From Deltaproteobacteria bacterium (GTDB taxonomy: Bacteria; Desulfobacterota; Desulfarculia; Desulfarculales; Desulfarculaceae), in NCBI GenBank assembly GCA_020444165.1, contig JAHLLK010000044.1:1-46078 (forward strand): a stretch of DNA of 46,078 nt, in the 5' to 3' direction. Position numbers and translations under genes: made by a program. Of the stretch, positions 8,141 through 16,200 are shown piece after piece; position 1 is the first letter of the stretch, and every line of letters starts with the position of its first letter. A model generated the notes under the pieces. It saw only the letters and a list, made by a program, of their open reading frames with translations. It did not search any database and was not told where the DNA came from.

Positions 8141-10735
8141 GTGCACGGCAGCAGTCGCCACCGCAGGCTGTTCCTGTTGATCTTCGCCCCCCTGTGGATC
8201 CTGCTCACCGCGGCCGGCAGCGCTTGGGTGGCCTGGGACATCCATACGACGCGCCAGGCGGAGGCCGAGGGGGTGACCCGCCAGGTGCGGCAAGTGACCC
8301 GCCAGGCCGAGGCCGAACTGGGCAATCTGGTGTCCGACACCAAGCTCCTGGGCTTCCACCCCGAGTTGGGATTGTTCAAGGAGCCCTGGGATTACCGCAC
8401 CTTGGAACTTCTGGGCCAGGCCTATCGCGCCTTTGGCCGCAGTAAACCCGGGTTTTTGCGCCTCAGCTTGCTGGCCCCCCCGGGCCAGCAATGGTTGGCC
8501 GTGGACTGCTGGAAGGAAAGCATCGCCCTGTACCCTCAGGGCGCGCCTGCCTCGCCCCAGGCCGCGGCCCTGGCCGCCCAAGCCGCCTCCCTGGCTCCCC
8601 ATGAGCTGGTGCTGGCCGCCCTGCCCCCGCCGCCCGGGCAGCGGGACTGGCTTTTGTTCCTCGCCCTGCCCCTCCGGGGCGTCAACGGCCGGGGGCGTAG
8701 CGTGATCCTGGTGGAGTTTTCCGGAGCCGAGTTTGTCCGGAGCGTCAGCCGGGGAGTGTCCGGCCCGGGGGAGCTTTGGCTCTTGGACCGCCGGGGCCAA
8801 GCCCTGTTTCACCTGGCGCTGGGCGAGGCCGGCCAGACCGCCCGGTCCCCGGCCCCGCCGGTGCTGGGCGCCGGCGGCCGCCCCGCCGAAAACGGCCGGT
8901 TCTCCCAAGCCGAGGCCTTCTTCCCCCTGCGGGAGGCCTTGAAGTTCAGCACCGGCGGAGGTGAAGCCACCCTCACCAGTGCCCTGGCCGCGCGCCTGGC
9001 CGGGGAGGAGCGCTGGACCTGGCTGGTGCGGCGGGTGGGCCCCGCGGCATCGGAGCTGTTGGGCCGCGCGCTGCGCCGCCTCTTGCCCTCCTACCTGGCG
9101 GCCAGCCTGACCTTGGGCATAGCCTGCTGGCTGGCCGCCGGGGTTTGGCGGCGCCGCCTGGAACGGCAGACCAACCGGCGGCTGGCCCAGGAGCGTTTCC
9201 GCATCCGCACCGCCTTTGAGAACTCCGCGGTGGGCATCGCGGTGGTGTCCCTGAAGGGGCGGATCCTGGAAGCCAATCAGTATCTGGTGCGCTGGCTGGG
9301 CGCCCAGGAGGAGGGCTTGGTGGGCCAAAGCGTGGGGAGGTTCCTCCCCCCCCAGGACTTCCGGCGCTTGCTGGCCCGCTTCGAGCATCTCCTCTCCGGA
9401 AAAATTCCCAGCCTTTGGGCGGAAGTACCCCTCGTTACCACGGACGGCCAAACTCGCTATGGCCTGCTCAGCCTGTCTCTGGCCACCGACCAGGCCGGCC
9501 GGCCCCTGCACAGCGTGGCCCATTTGCAGGACATCACCCGGGCCAAGGAGCTGGCCCGCGAAAAAGAGGTCATGGAGGGGGAGCTGCGCCGGGCCCTGAA
9601 GCTGGAAGCCATCGGCACCTTGGCCAGCGGGGTGGCCCACGACTTCAACAACCTCCTGGGCATCGTGCTCACCAACACCGAGCTGTGCCTGCGCCAGGAC
9701 ACCTCCGATGCTCCCTGCCGCCCGCGGCTGGAGCAGATTCTCCTGGCCGGGCATCGCGGCCGGGACTTGGTGCGGCAAATCATGAACATCTACCAGCCCG
9801 AGGAGCAGCCCCGCACGGCCATCCCCTTGGGCCAGGCGCTGGCCGAAGTCCTGCAGCTCCTTTCCGCCTCCATACCCCCGCATATCCAAATGGCGAGCCA
9901 ACTGCCCGAGCCGGGTCCCCTGGTCTGCGCCGCGGGGAGCGACATCCAGCAAGTGGTCACCAACCTATGCCTCAACGCGGTGCACGCCATGCCCGGGGCA
10001 GACGGCCGGCTGACCGTGATTTTGGACACCCCGGAGGAGCCCGGCCCGGCCAGCCCGGGGGACGGCGCGCCGCTTTCTCCGGCCTGGGCCCGGCTCATGG
10101 TGCGGGACAATGGCTGCGGCATGGACGAGGCCACCCAGGCGCGGGCCTTTGACCCGTTCTTCACCACCAAGGGCCAGGGGCAAGGCACCGGCCTGGGCCT
10201 GGCCACGGTGCAGCGGGTGGTCACCAGCCTGGGCGGGCGGGTGGAGCTGGCCAGCCAGCCTGGGCAAGGCACCACGGTCAGCGTGCTTTTGCCTATTTGC
10301 GAGGCCGCGCCCGCCCCCGCCCCGGTCCGGCCCGCGCCCCGGGCGGTCGCCGGTCACCTGTTGGTGGTGGACGACGAAGCGGCCTACGCCGGGGCCCTTC
10401 AGGAAGCCCTGGAGAGCTGCGGTTTCCAGGTCACCGCCTGCACTTCCCCCTTGGCGGCCGAGGAGCTTTTCCGGCGACAACCCGCGCGCTTCGCGGCCTT
10501 GATCACCGATCACCACATGCCGGGCCTGGCCGGCTCGGAACTGGCCGCCCGGGCCCGTGGTTGCCGGCCCGGCTTGCCGGTGGTGCTGTGCACCGGGTCG
10601 CCCCAAGAGCTGGTCCCGGCGCCCGGCCAGGATGCCGAGGCCTGGTGCGTCCTGCGCAAGCCCTTTACCATCCAGGAACTTTTGGAGGTGTTGGGCAACC
10701 TGCTGCCCGAGGGGGACCCCTCCGCCGGCTCCTAG
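8141..10735 (+). CDS. Membrane hybrid sensor histidine kinase (PAS-HisKA-HATPase-REC)
   Basis: An 864-residue protein starting with GTG after a GAAGGGA site. It has a membrane helix at about 10-33, a periplasmic domain of roughly 280 residues, a second helix at about 315-337, a PAS domain (about 350-465), the phosphoacceptor block GVAHDFNNLLG with His500, an HATPase_c domain with DNGCGM and GTGLGLATV, and a C-terminal receiver with phosphoacceptor Asp790 (ITDHHMPG) and the RKPF lysine. The HDFNN form of the H-box is typical of NtrB/HisKA hybrid kinases. It follows the PhnD-type protein in one operon, suggesting periplasmic protein-bound ligand sensing. No DNA-binding response regulator is adjacent, so the output partner must be elsewhere. 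Confidence 0.92.
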   Translation: MHGSSRHRRLFLLIFAPLWILLTAAGSAWVAWDIHTTRQAEAEGVTRQVRQVTRQAEAELGNLVSDTKLLGFHPELGLFKEPWDYRTLELLGQAYRAFGRSKPGFLRLSLLAPPGQQWLAVDCWKESIALYPQGAPASPQAAALAAQAASLAPHELVLAALPPPPGQRDWLLFLALPLRGVNGRGRSVILVEFSGAEFVRSVSRGVSGPGELWLLDRRGQALFHLALGEAGQTARSPAPPVLGAGGRPAENGRFSQAEAFFPLREALKFSTGGGEATLTSALAARLAGEERWTWLVRRVGPAASELLGRALRRLLPSYLAASLTLGIACWLAAGVWRRRLERQTNRRLAQERFRIRTAFENSAVGIAVVSLKGRILEANQYLVRWLGAQEEGLVGQSVGRFLPPQDFRRLLARFEHLLSGKIPSLWAEVPLVTTDGQTRYGLLSLSLATDQAGRPLHSVAHLQDITRAKELAREKEVMEGELRRALKLEAIGTLASGVAHDFNNLLGIVLTNTELCLRQDTSDAPCRPRLEQILLAGHRGRDLVRQIMNIYQPEEQPRTAIPLGQALAEVLQLLSASIPPHIQMASQLPEPGPLVCAAGSDIQQVVTNLCLNAVHAMPGADGRLTVILDTPEEPGPASPGDGAPLSPAWARLMVRDNGCGMDEATQARAFDPFFTTKGQGQGTGLGLATVQRVVTSLGGRVELASQPGQGTTVSVLLPICEAAPAPAPVRPAPRAVAGHLLVVDDEAAYAGALQEALESCGFQVTACTSPLAAEELFRRQPARFAALITDHHMPGLAGSELAARARGCRPGLPVVLCTGSPQELVPAPGQDAEAWCVLRKPFTIQELLEVLGNLLPEGDPSAGS

Positions 10736-10869
10736 CTCAACTCTCCCGACATTTTTTCGCGCTCGCCTTGGACAACCGGCGGGAAAGATCGCAAGATGGG
10801 AGTCGACAGCCGGCCGCTATCTGGCGGCCGGCCGGGCCCGGCCCCAGCTCCCCAGCCAAGGAGGCGCGC

Positions 10870-11418
10870 ATGATCCCTTCCCGGCAATCAGGGCCCCAGA
10901 CCCGCCGCCCCTCCCCAGGCCGCCTGGCCGTGGCCCTGACCCTGGCCCTGTGGCTGCTCGCCCCGGCACCGGCCTGGGCCAAGCAGGCCCCGCCCCCGCC
11001 CTTCCAGGGCGTCCTGGTGCGGGTGGCGGACGGTGACAGCTTCTGGGTGCAGACCGGGCAACGCCGGGTGGAGGTGCGGCTCTTTGGCCTGGATTGCCCG
11101 GAGCGGGACCAGCCCTGGGGCGAGCGGGCCCGTGAGTTCACCGAGGGTTTTCTGGGCCGGGAGATCGGGGTTAAGCCGGTGGACGTGGATACCCATGGCC
11201 GGGTGGTGGCCTGGGTCAGCCTGCCGGACGGCCGGAGCCTGAACCGGGAGCTTTTGCAGCGGGGCCTGGCCTGGTGGTTCGTGCGCTACGCCGCGGCGGA
11301 GAAGCCTCTGGCCCGGGATTGGTGGCAGGCCTTGCAGACCCGGACCGGGCTGTGGGGCGACCCTGCCCCCCAGTTGCCGCCCTGGGAGTGGCGGCGGCTG
11401 CGGCCCAACCGGCGCTGA
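10870..11418 (+). CDS. Secreted thermonuclease-like (SNase-fold) protein
   Basis: A 182-residue protein with a signal peptide (hydrophobic stretch about 20-35, ending APAWA) and a staphylococcal-nuclease fold: VRVADGDSFWV, VRLFGLDCPE, then DTHGRVVAWV and LLQRGLAWW. The conserved catalytic pattern (Asp of ADGDS, Arg of VRLFGLDCPE, Asp of LDCPE) appears intact, so nuclease activity is plausible; such proteins cut DNA and RNA with calcium. AAGGAGG sits six bases before the ATG. The 134-base gap from the kinase gene contains an 8-bp hairpin (10810-10831) without a U-tract, so co-transcription is possible. The gene converges with the glycosyltransferase gene with only 15 bases between their stops. 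Confidence 0.85.
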   Translation: MIPSRQSGPQTRRPSPGRLAVALTLALWLLAPAPAWAKQAPPPPFQGVLVRVADGDSFWVQTGQRRVEVRLFGLDCPERDQPWGERAREFTEGFLGREIGVKPVDVDTHGRVVAWVSLPDGRSLNRELLQRGLAWWFVRYAAAEKPLARDWWQALQTRTGLWGDPAPQLPPWEWRRLRPNRR

Positions 11419-11433
11419 GCCCCGGGCCGTGGC

Positions 11434-12681
11434 TCAGGCCGGCCCGGGCCCCGGCCCCCCCGCCAAGACGCTCTGCGGCCAGGCCCAGGAGGGATGCGCC
11501 CGGGCCGCCCGCCGGGCCAAAAGCGCCGGCAGCCGGGCCAGACCCAACTCCCGGGCCGAAAGCACCAGGCCCCAGCCGATCTCTTCGGCCCGGGGCAGCC
11601 GGAAGGTGCGCTCGAACACGGCCAGGGCTTCCGGCTCCCGCTCCTGGGCCGCCTCGGCCAGGGTCCACAAGCTCAGCACCCGGAAGAGCTGCTCCGCGGT
11701 GAAGAGATTGAAGTTGACCATCTCCTCCCGGGTCGGAGCCTCCGCCAAAAGGCGGCAGTACACCGCCGCGGCCTGGCTCACCCGGGGCCAATCCCGCTGC
11801 CGGAACCAGCTCCAGGCCAGATAGAACCAGGGGTCGGGATGGAAGGGGGTCAAGCGTTGCCAGGCCTCGGCATAGCGGCAGGTCTCCGCATGCCGGGCCG
11901 GGTCCCGCTCCAGGGCCTGCAAAAGCACCAGGTAGAGGTAGGAAACGTCGCGGGAATTGGCTTCGGCGGCCAGGGCCAGTTCCAGGGCCTGCTCCCCGGC
12001 CTCTATGGCCTCCGACGTGCTCTCCGGGCGGCTCACCAGGGTCTGGGCCCAGTGATAGCGGGCGCGCCAGTTTTCCGGCTCGGCAGCCACCCAGCGGCTG
12101 ATCATCTCCAACCGGCGGCGGTGCTTGGCGGCCATGGTGGCCTCATCCAGGCCGTAGCCATAGTGGTACAGCCGGATGGGGGCCAACAAGGGCTGCCCCT
12201 GGTACACCGGCTGGTTGTGCACCCGGCCCACGAAGTGCAAGTCCGGGGTGCGGCGGAAGACCCGGGGCAGGCGAACCAGCTCCTGCCCTCCCCCGGGCAG
12301 GAGGTTGTAGAGGTCCACCAGGACGCAATTGATCTCGGCCGCCGCCTGGCTGATGACCCGGTGCAGCAAAGGGCCCGAGGCCTGGTCCAGCTCCTCGTCA
12401 GCGTCCAGGTAAAAGATCCAGGGCTCTGTGGCGTAGGAAAAGGATTGGTTGCGGTGCAGGGCAAAGTCCTGCTGCCAGGGATGAGAGTAGACCCGGGCCC
12501 CAAACTCCCGGGCGATCTCCGGAGTGCGGTCCGTGGAGCCGGTGTCCACCACCACGATCTCATCCACCCAGGGCCGGGCGCTGGCCAGGGCCCGGGGCAA
12601 AAGCCGCTCCTCGTCCTTGACGATCATGGCCAGGCTGAGGCCGGGCCGGGTTCCCGGCGGAGGCTGAGCCGGCCCGCTCAC
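11434..12681 (-). CDS. Family 2 glycosyltransferase with C-terminal helical repeats
   Basis: A 415-residue cytoplasmic protein. Residues about 15-110 are a GT-A domain: LSLAMIVKDEERLLPRALAS, VVVDTGSTDRTPEIA, and the metal-binding LDADEEL. The C-terminal half is helical and alanine/leucine-rich with tetratricopeptide-like spacing, a layout seen in the SunS/TPR group of GT2 enzymes. It transfers a sugar from a nucleotide donor to an unknown acceptor. It starts with GTG 22 bases after the sppA stop and is likely in the same transcript. No polysaccharide cluster surrounds it, so the acceptor cannot be guessed. Confidence 0.85.
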   Translation of the reverse strand: MSGPAQPPPGTRPGLSLAMIVKDEERLLPRALASARPWVDEIVVVDTGSTDRTPEIAREFGARVYSHPWQQDFALHRNQSFSYATEPWIFYLDADEELDQASGPLLHRVISQAAAEINCVLVDLYNLLPGGGQELVRLPRVFRRTPDLHFVGRVHNQPVYQGQPLLAPIRLYHYGYGLDEATMAAKHRRRLEMISRWVAAEPENWRARYHWAQTLVSRPESTSEAIEAGEQALELALAAEANSRDVSYLYLVLLQALERDPARHAETCRYAEAWQRLTPFHPDPWFYLAWSWFRQRDWPRVSQAAAVYCRLLAEAPTREEMVNFNLFTAEQLFRVLSLWTLAEAAQEREPEALAVFERTFRLPRAEEIGWGLVLSARELGLARLPALLARRAARAHPSWAWPQSVLAGGPGPGPA

Positions 12682-12703
12682 GCCGCCCTGCCCTCTCCGG
12701 CCC

Positions 12704-13744
12704 TCATAAGCCCGGCAGCCACAGGTACATGAAGCGAGGCGACACGGCCAGGGCGGCCAGATCGGCCTGGCTGAGGCCCGGGGCCGGAGCCGCGGCCTCG
12801 CCCCCGGCGTAGAGGTTGGGGCGGTACTCCCGGGGCCGGTGATAGACCACCAGGCGGGCTTCCTCCAAGCCGGCCAGGGACTTGGCCTGGCCCAGGGCGT
12901 CCTCGGGATAGCCGATCTCGTCCACCAGATGGAGGGCCAGGGCCTCCTGGGCGCTGAACACCCGCCCCGTGGACACCTGGGCCAGCTGCTCCGGGGTCAC
13001 CCCGGGCCGCCGCTCGCGCACCAGGCCCTGGAAGCGGGCGAAAAAGTTGTCCACCAGGGCCTGGGTGATCTGGTCCTCCTCGCGGCTGGCCGGCCGGAAC
13101 AGGGACCACATGTCCTTCAAGCGCCCGGACTTGGTGGCCTGGGCCGACACCCCCACCTTTTCCAGGAGACCGCTCAGGTTCAGGCGCACCAGGATCACCC
13201 CCACGCTGCCGGTGAGGGTGGTGGGCAGGGCCAGGATGCGGTCGCCGGCCAGGGCCACGTAGTAGCCGCCCGAGGCCGCCACGCCCATGAGCGAGGCCAC
13301 CACCTTGACCCCGGTCTTGGCCTTGTAGGCCATGATCTGGTGGTACAGGAGATCGCACACCGCGATGGCCCCGCCGGGCGAGTCGATCTTCAGGACCACG
13401 GCCTTGATGTGCTCATCCTCGGCCGCCTTGTCCAGCTCCTCGGCCACCCGGGCCGGCAGGGACATCTCCTGGCCGAACAGCCCGGCCAGGGGCGGCGAAG
13501 CGGCCTGGCTGTTGCCGCCGCCAAAGAGCATGGGCCCGCTGATGTCCAACAACAGCACCTTGTCGCGGCCCTCGCCCGACAGGGTCTTTTCCTTCAAGGG
13601 TTCCAAAGGGGTGCGCAAATACACCGACACGCAGCCGGCCGAGGCCAAAACCAGGATCGCGACCAGGGCCAGGGCCAAGGTCAGGGTCAGGGCCGGCCTG
13701 CCGCCTTCCGCCTGGCTCAGCTTTGGGCTATACTTGACCGCCAA
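12704..13744 (-). CDS. sppA: Signal peptide peptidase SppA, short form, lipoprotein-anchored
   Basis: A 346-residue serine peptidase of the S49 family. The chosen start is TTG, six bases after GGGAG; this gives a short basic head, a hydrophobic segment and the lipobox LASAGC with Cys38. The catalytic Ser lies in GVAASGGYYVAL and the general-base Lys in TKSGRLKD; DSPGGAI and TGSVGVI are also standard. SppA degrades signal peptides left in the inner membrane after cleavage. A true lipobox is unusual, since SppA is normally anchored by a transmembrane helix; the helix could serve either way. A longer frame upstream has no supporting ribosome site. Confidence 0.88.
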   Translation of the reverse strand: MAVKYSPKLSQAEGGRPALTLTLALALVAILVLASAGCVSVYLRTPLEPLKEKTLSGEGRDKVLLLDISGPMLFGGGNSQAASPPLAGLFGQEMSLPARVAEELDKAAEDEHIKAVVLKIDSPGGAIAVCDLLYHQIMAYKAKTGVKVVASLMGVAASGGYYVALAGDRILALPTTLTGSVGVILVRLNLSGLLEKVGVSAQATKSGRLKDMWSLFRPASREEDQITQALVDNFFARFQGLVRERRPGVTPEQLAQVSTGRVFSAQEALALHLVDEIGYPEDALGQAKSLAGLEEARLVVYHRPREYRPNLYAGGEAAAPAPGLSQADLAALAVSPRFMYLWLPGL

Positions 13745-14086
13745 CCGTGGCTCCCTGGGCTTGGGGTTGCCGTCCCTCCCGGCCTGGGGCCATCTTCCGC
13801 CGCGGGCGGCCGGGGGTTCGGTGCATCCATTGTAATTGGCCCGGGGCCAAATGCAACCCGGGATTGGCCCCCCAAAGGCGCGGGCCGCCCCGGGAAGCCG
13901 CGGCGGAGCCAGCCGGCAGGTAAACAAAAAAATTCATTTTTTTCTGCCAGGCCCGTAAAATGGGATTACAGATTCGGGGGATGCCCCACGGCCTCGCCCT
14001 ACCCCCGCCCCAACCCGCCCGTCCCCTCCGGCGCCGCCGCGCCAGGCCCCAGGGGACGGGCAGCTTTAACAGGAGTACCTTGCAAC
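13745..14086. other. Divergent spacer between sppA and cheB
   Basis: About 340 bases without a gene. It holds an AT-rich hairpin at 13915-13948 (GGCAG/CTGCC closing A7 and T7 runs) and, on the plus strand, TAAAAT at 13956-13961, which could be a -10 element for cheB but has no good -35. Otherwise nothing recognisable. Confidence 0.4.
13915..13948. repeat. A7/T7 hairpin between divergent sppA and cheB
   Basis: GGCAG, a six-base bulge, seven A, TTCA, seven T and CTGCC form an imperfect inverted repeat in otherwise very GC-rich DNA. It may be a promoter-associated bend, an UP-like element or a terminator acting in either direction. Confidence 0.5.
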
Positions 14087-15184
14087 ATGGCGGCAGGCCC
14101 GATCAAAGTGCTCGTCGTGGACGATTCGGCCATGATCCGCAATTTCCTGCGCACCACCCTGGACCAAGAGCCGGACATCCAGGTGGTGGACGTGGCGGGC
14201 GATCCTTTCATGGCGCGTGACAAATTCCTGAAACACCACCCCGATGTGATCACCTTGGACATCGAGATGCCCAAGATGAATGGTCTCACCTTTTTGCAGA
14301 GGCTCATGGCGGCCCATCCCACTCCGGTGGTGATGTTTTCCACCCACACCCAGGAGGGGACCCAGGCCACCCTCCGGGCCCTCAGACTGGGGGCCGTGGA
14401 CTTCCTGGCCAAGCCCACCCACAACCTGAGCGAAACCTTGCCAGCCCTGCGGGAGGAGTTGGTGGAAAAGGTACGCGCCGCGGCCGGGGCCAGGGTGCGC
14501 CGCTACCGCGCCCCGGTGGATGAGCTGAAGGTGCCCCAGAAGGTGGAGATCGACCAGGTGGTGGCCCTCACCCGGCACCGCCCGCCCAGCGGCGGGCCCC
14601 TGGTGGTGCTCCTGGGGGCCTCCACCGGCGGCACCGTGGCCCTGGAGCAAGTGCTCACCCGGCTGCCGGCCGACAGTCCGCCCATTGCCATCGTGCAGCA
14701 CATGCCCGAGAATTTCACCCTGGCCTTTGCCCAGCGCCTGGACCAGCTCTGCCAGATCCGGGTCAGCGAGGGCCAGGACGGGCAGAGCCTGCCGCCGGGC
14801 GAGGCCATCATCGCTCCGGGCGGCCGCCATCTGCTCTTGGAGCACAACAGCCTGGGCTATAGGGTGCGGGTGAAGGACGGGCCGCCGGTGAACCGGCACA
14901 AGCCTTCGGTGGACGTGTTATTCCGCTCGGGGGTGAACAGCGCGGGAGCCAACTGCCTGGCCATTTTGATGACCGGCATGGGCGACGACGGGGCCCGGGG
15001 CATGAAGGACCTGCGCGAGGCCAAGGCCTTTACCGTAGCCCAGAGCGAGGAAAGCTGCACGGTTTACGGCATGCCCAAGGCAGCGGTGGCCCTGGAGGCG
15101 GTGGAACGGGTGGTGCCGCTGGACCGCATGCCGGCCCTGATCATGAGCCTGTGGCAGGACAGCCGCCGCGCGGCGGGGGGTTAG
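14087..15184 (+). CDS. cheB: Chemotaxis-type protein-glutamate methylesterase CheB
   Basis: A 365-residue response regulator-methylesterase. The receiver domain (about 5-125) has VVDDSAM and the phosphoacceptor Asp58 in TLDIEMPKMNG. The CheB esterase domain follows a linker: nucleophile Ser179 in LLGASTGG, His205 in QHMPENF and Asp301 in GMGDDGARG, so the catalytic triad is complete. It removes methyl groups from, or deamidates, chemoreceptor glutamates when phosphorylated. AGGAG lies 12 bases upstream of the ATG. No cheA, cheR, cheW or receptor gene is nearby, so it is isolated here and must work with proteins encoded elsewhere. Confidence 0.95.
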   Translation: MAAGPIKVLVVDDSAMIRNFLRTTLDQEPDIQVVDVAGDPFMARDKFLKHHPDVITLDIEMPKMNGLTFLQRLMAAHPTPVVMFSTHTQEGTQATLRALRLGAVDFLAKPTHNLSETLPALREELVEKVRAAAGARVRRYRAPVDELKVPQKVEIDQVVALTRHRPPSGGPLVVLLGASTGGTVALEQVLTRLPADSPPIAIVQHMPENFTLAFAQRLDQLCQIRVSEGQDGQSLPPGEAIIAPGGRHLLLEHNSLGYRVRVKDGPPVNRHKPSVDVLFRSGVNSAGANCLAILMTGMGDDGARGMKDLREAKAFTVAQSEESCTVYGMPKAAVALEAVERVVPLDRMPALIMSLWQDSRRAAGG

Positions 15185-15206
15185 GCAGGCAGAGCCCGGC
15201 GGGGGC

Positions 15207-15545
15207 TCAGTGCAGGCTTTTTTTGCCCGGCGGGGTGGGCGGCGGCGCATTGCCCCGGCCCCGGCGGCGGAGTTGCATCTCCAGATAGCCCCGGCTCAGG
15301 GGATACCCCCCCTCCAACAGCAGCACGCAGGGATACTTGGCGCAGTCGGCCGAGCAGTAGCCAAGCTTCCGGTTGGTGGCGCATTGCAGGATGGCGCAGG
15401 TTCCCCCCAAGAGCTTCAGTTGCGCCGCCAGCTTGAGCTGCCCCTGCTCCTCGGTCCCGCTGCCGCAGGGGCTGCACACGCCCTGGCGGAACAGGCCGCA
15501 GGTCAAGCAGTTGATGCCGCAGGCGCCGGTGCCTTGGCCTTGCAT
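15207..15545 (-). CDS. Cysteine-rich DUF3795-like protein
   Basis: A 112-residue protein with eleven cysteines, beginning CGINCLTCGLFRQGVCSPC and continuing with CAILQCATNRKLGYCSADC and YPC. The CGxxCxxC opening and spacing match DUF3795-type proteins, small cysteine-rich proteins of unknown function common in anaerobes that probably bind zinc or an iron-sulfur cluster. It starts one base after the DUF3786 stop and forms the end of the accAD operon. The basic, glycine/proline-rich tail looks disordered. Confidence 0.65.
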   Translation of the reverse strand: MQGQGTGACGINCLTCGLFRQGVCSPCGSGTEEQGQLKLAAQLKLLGGTCAILQCATNRKLGYCSADCAKYPCVLLLEGGYPLSRGYLEMQLRRRGRGNAPPPTPPGKKSLH

Positions 15546-15546
15546 G

Positions 15547-16197
15547 TCACTCCCCGCTCAAGCGATGCACCATGAGGTTGGCCAGGGCCCAGATCCCGTC
15601 CAGGGCCAAGTGGAACGGCGCCCGGGAGTCGAAGCCCACCACCGCCCGGGCGGCGAACTCGCCGTCGTCCCCCCACACGAGCACGTACAAGGGCAGGCGC
15701 GGCAGGCCGTGGAGTTTCACCGCCGCGTCCCCGCCTTCCCAGGGCTCGCCGCCCAGGGCGGCAGCCCGCTCCAGAAGCTCCGCCGGCCGCGCGCCGAAAC
15801 GTTTTTCCAGGGGGCGGATGGGGATGGCGTGGGGCCCCTGGAAAAACAGATCGCCCCCGGGCAGCTCCCGGGCGGTGACCATGCGCCCGGAGGGGGGGGC
15901 CTCCACGGCCCGGGCCAGGGTGCTCACCAAGACCAGGGCGGATTGGTAGCTGACCCGGTAATCCGGCCGGGCGGCCAGCCGCACCTGCCGGGCCTGGGGC
16001 ATAATCAGATACTCCCGGTTCAGCATGGAGAGGCTCACCGCGCCGCCCGGGGCCGCCGCGGGCAGCCACTCCCCCCCGGCCGCCCGGGCCGCTTCCGCCG
16101 GGTCGCGGCGGTCCAGGTCGTCCCACAGGGCCGCGGGCATCTGGTCGGCCCAGCGGAAAAGGCGATTGTCCTCGAGGGTAAGGGGCTCGGCGGCCAT
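15547..16197 (-). CDS. DUF3786-family protein
   Basis: A 216-residue soluble protein. The central region resembles DUF3786: a QSALVLVSTLARA helix, then VTARELPGGDLFFQGPHAIP and the downstream LEKRFG segment, and a C-terminal GFDSRAPFHLALDGIWALA segment. The family occurs mainly in anaerobes; in some it is linked to corrinoid or CO dehydrogenase/acetyl-CoA synthase genes. No catalytic residues can be named. It starts three bases after the accAD stop, so it is translated from the same transcript. Function unknown. Confidence 0.7.
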   Translation of the reverse strand: MAAEPLTLEDNRLFRWADQMPAALWDDLDRRDPAEAARAAGGEWLPAAAPGGAVSLSMLNREYLIMPQARQVRLAARPDYRVSYQSALVLVSTLARAVEAPPSGRMVTARELPGGDLFFQGPHAIPIRPLEKRFGARPAELLERAAALGGEPWEGGDAAVKLHGLPRLPLYVLVWGDDGEFAARAVVGFDSRAPFHLALDGIWALANLMVHRLSGE

Positions 16198-16200
16198 GGC

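Noticed and set aside
7058..9952. A very long open frame antisense to the binding protein and sensor kinase
   Set aside because: It has no domain pattern, is composed of low-complexity Gly/Gln/Pro/His and mirrors the third-codon GC bias of the real plus-strand genes.
10810..10831. Terminator after the sensor kinase gene
   Set aside because: The 8-bp hairpin is perfect but has no U-tract, so it was not called a terminator.
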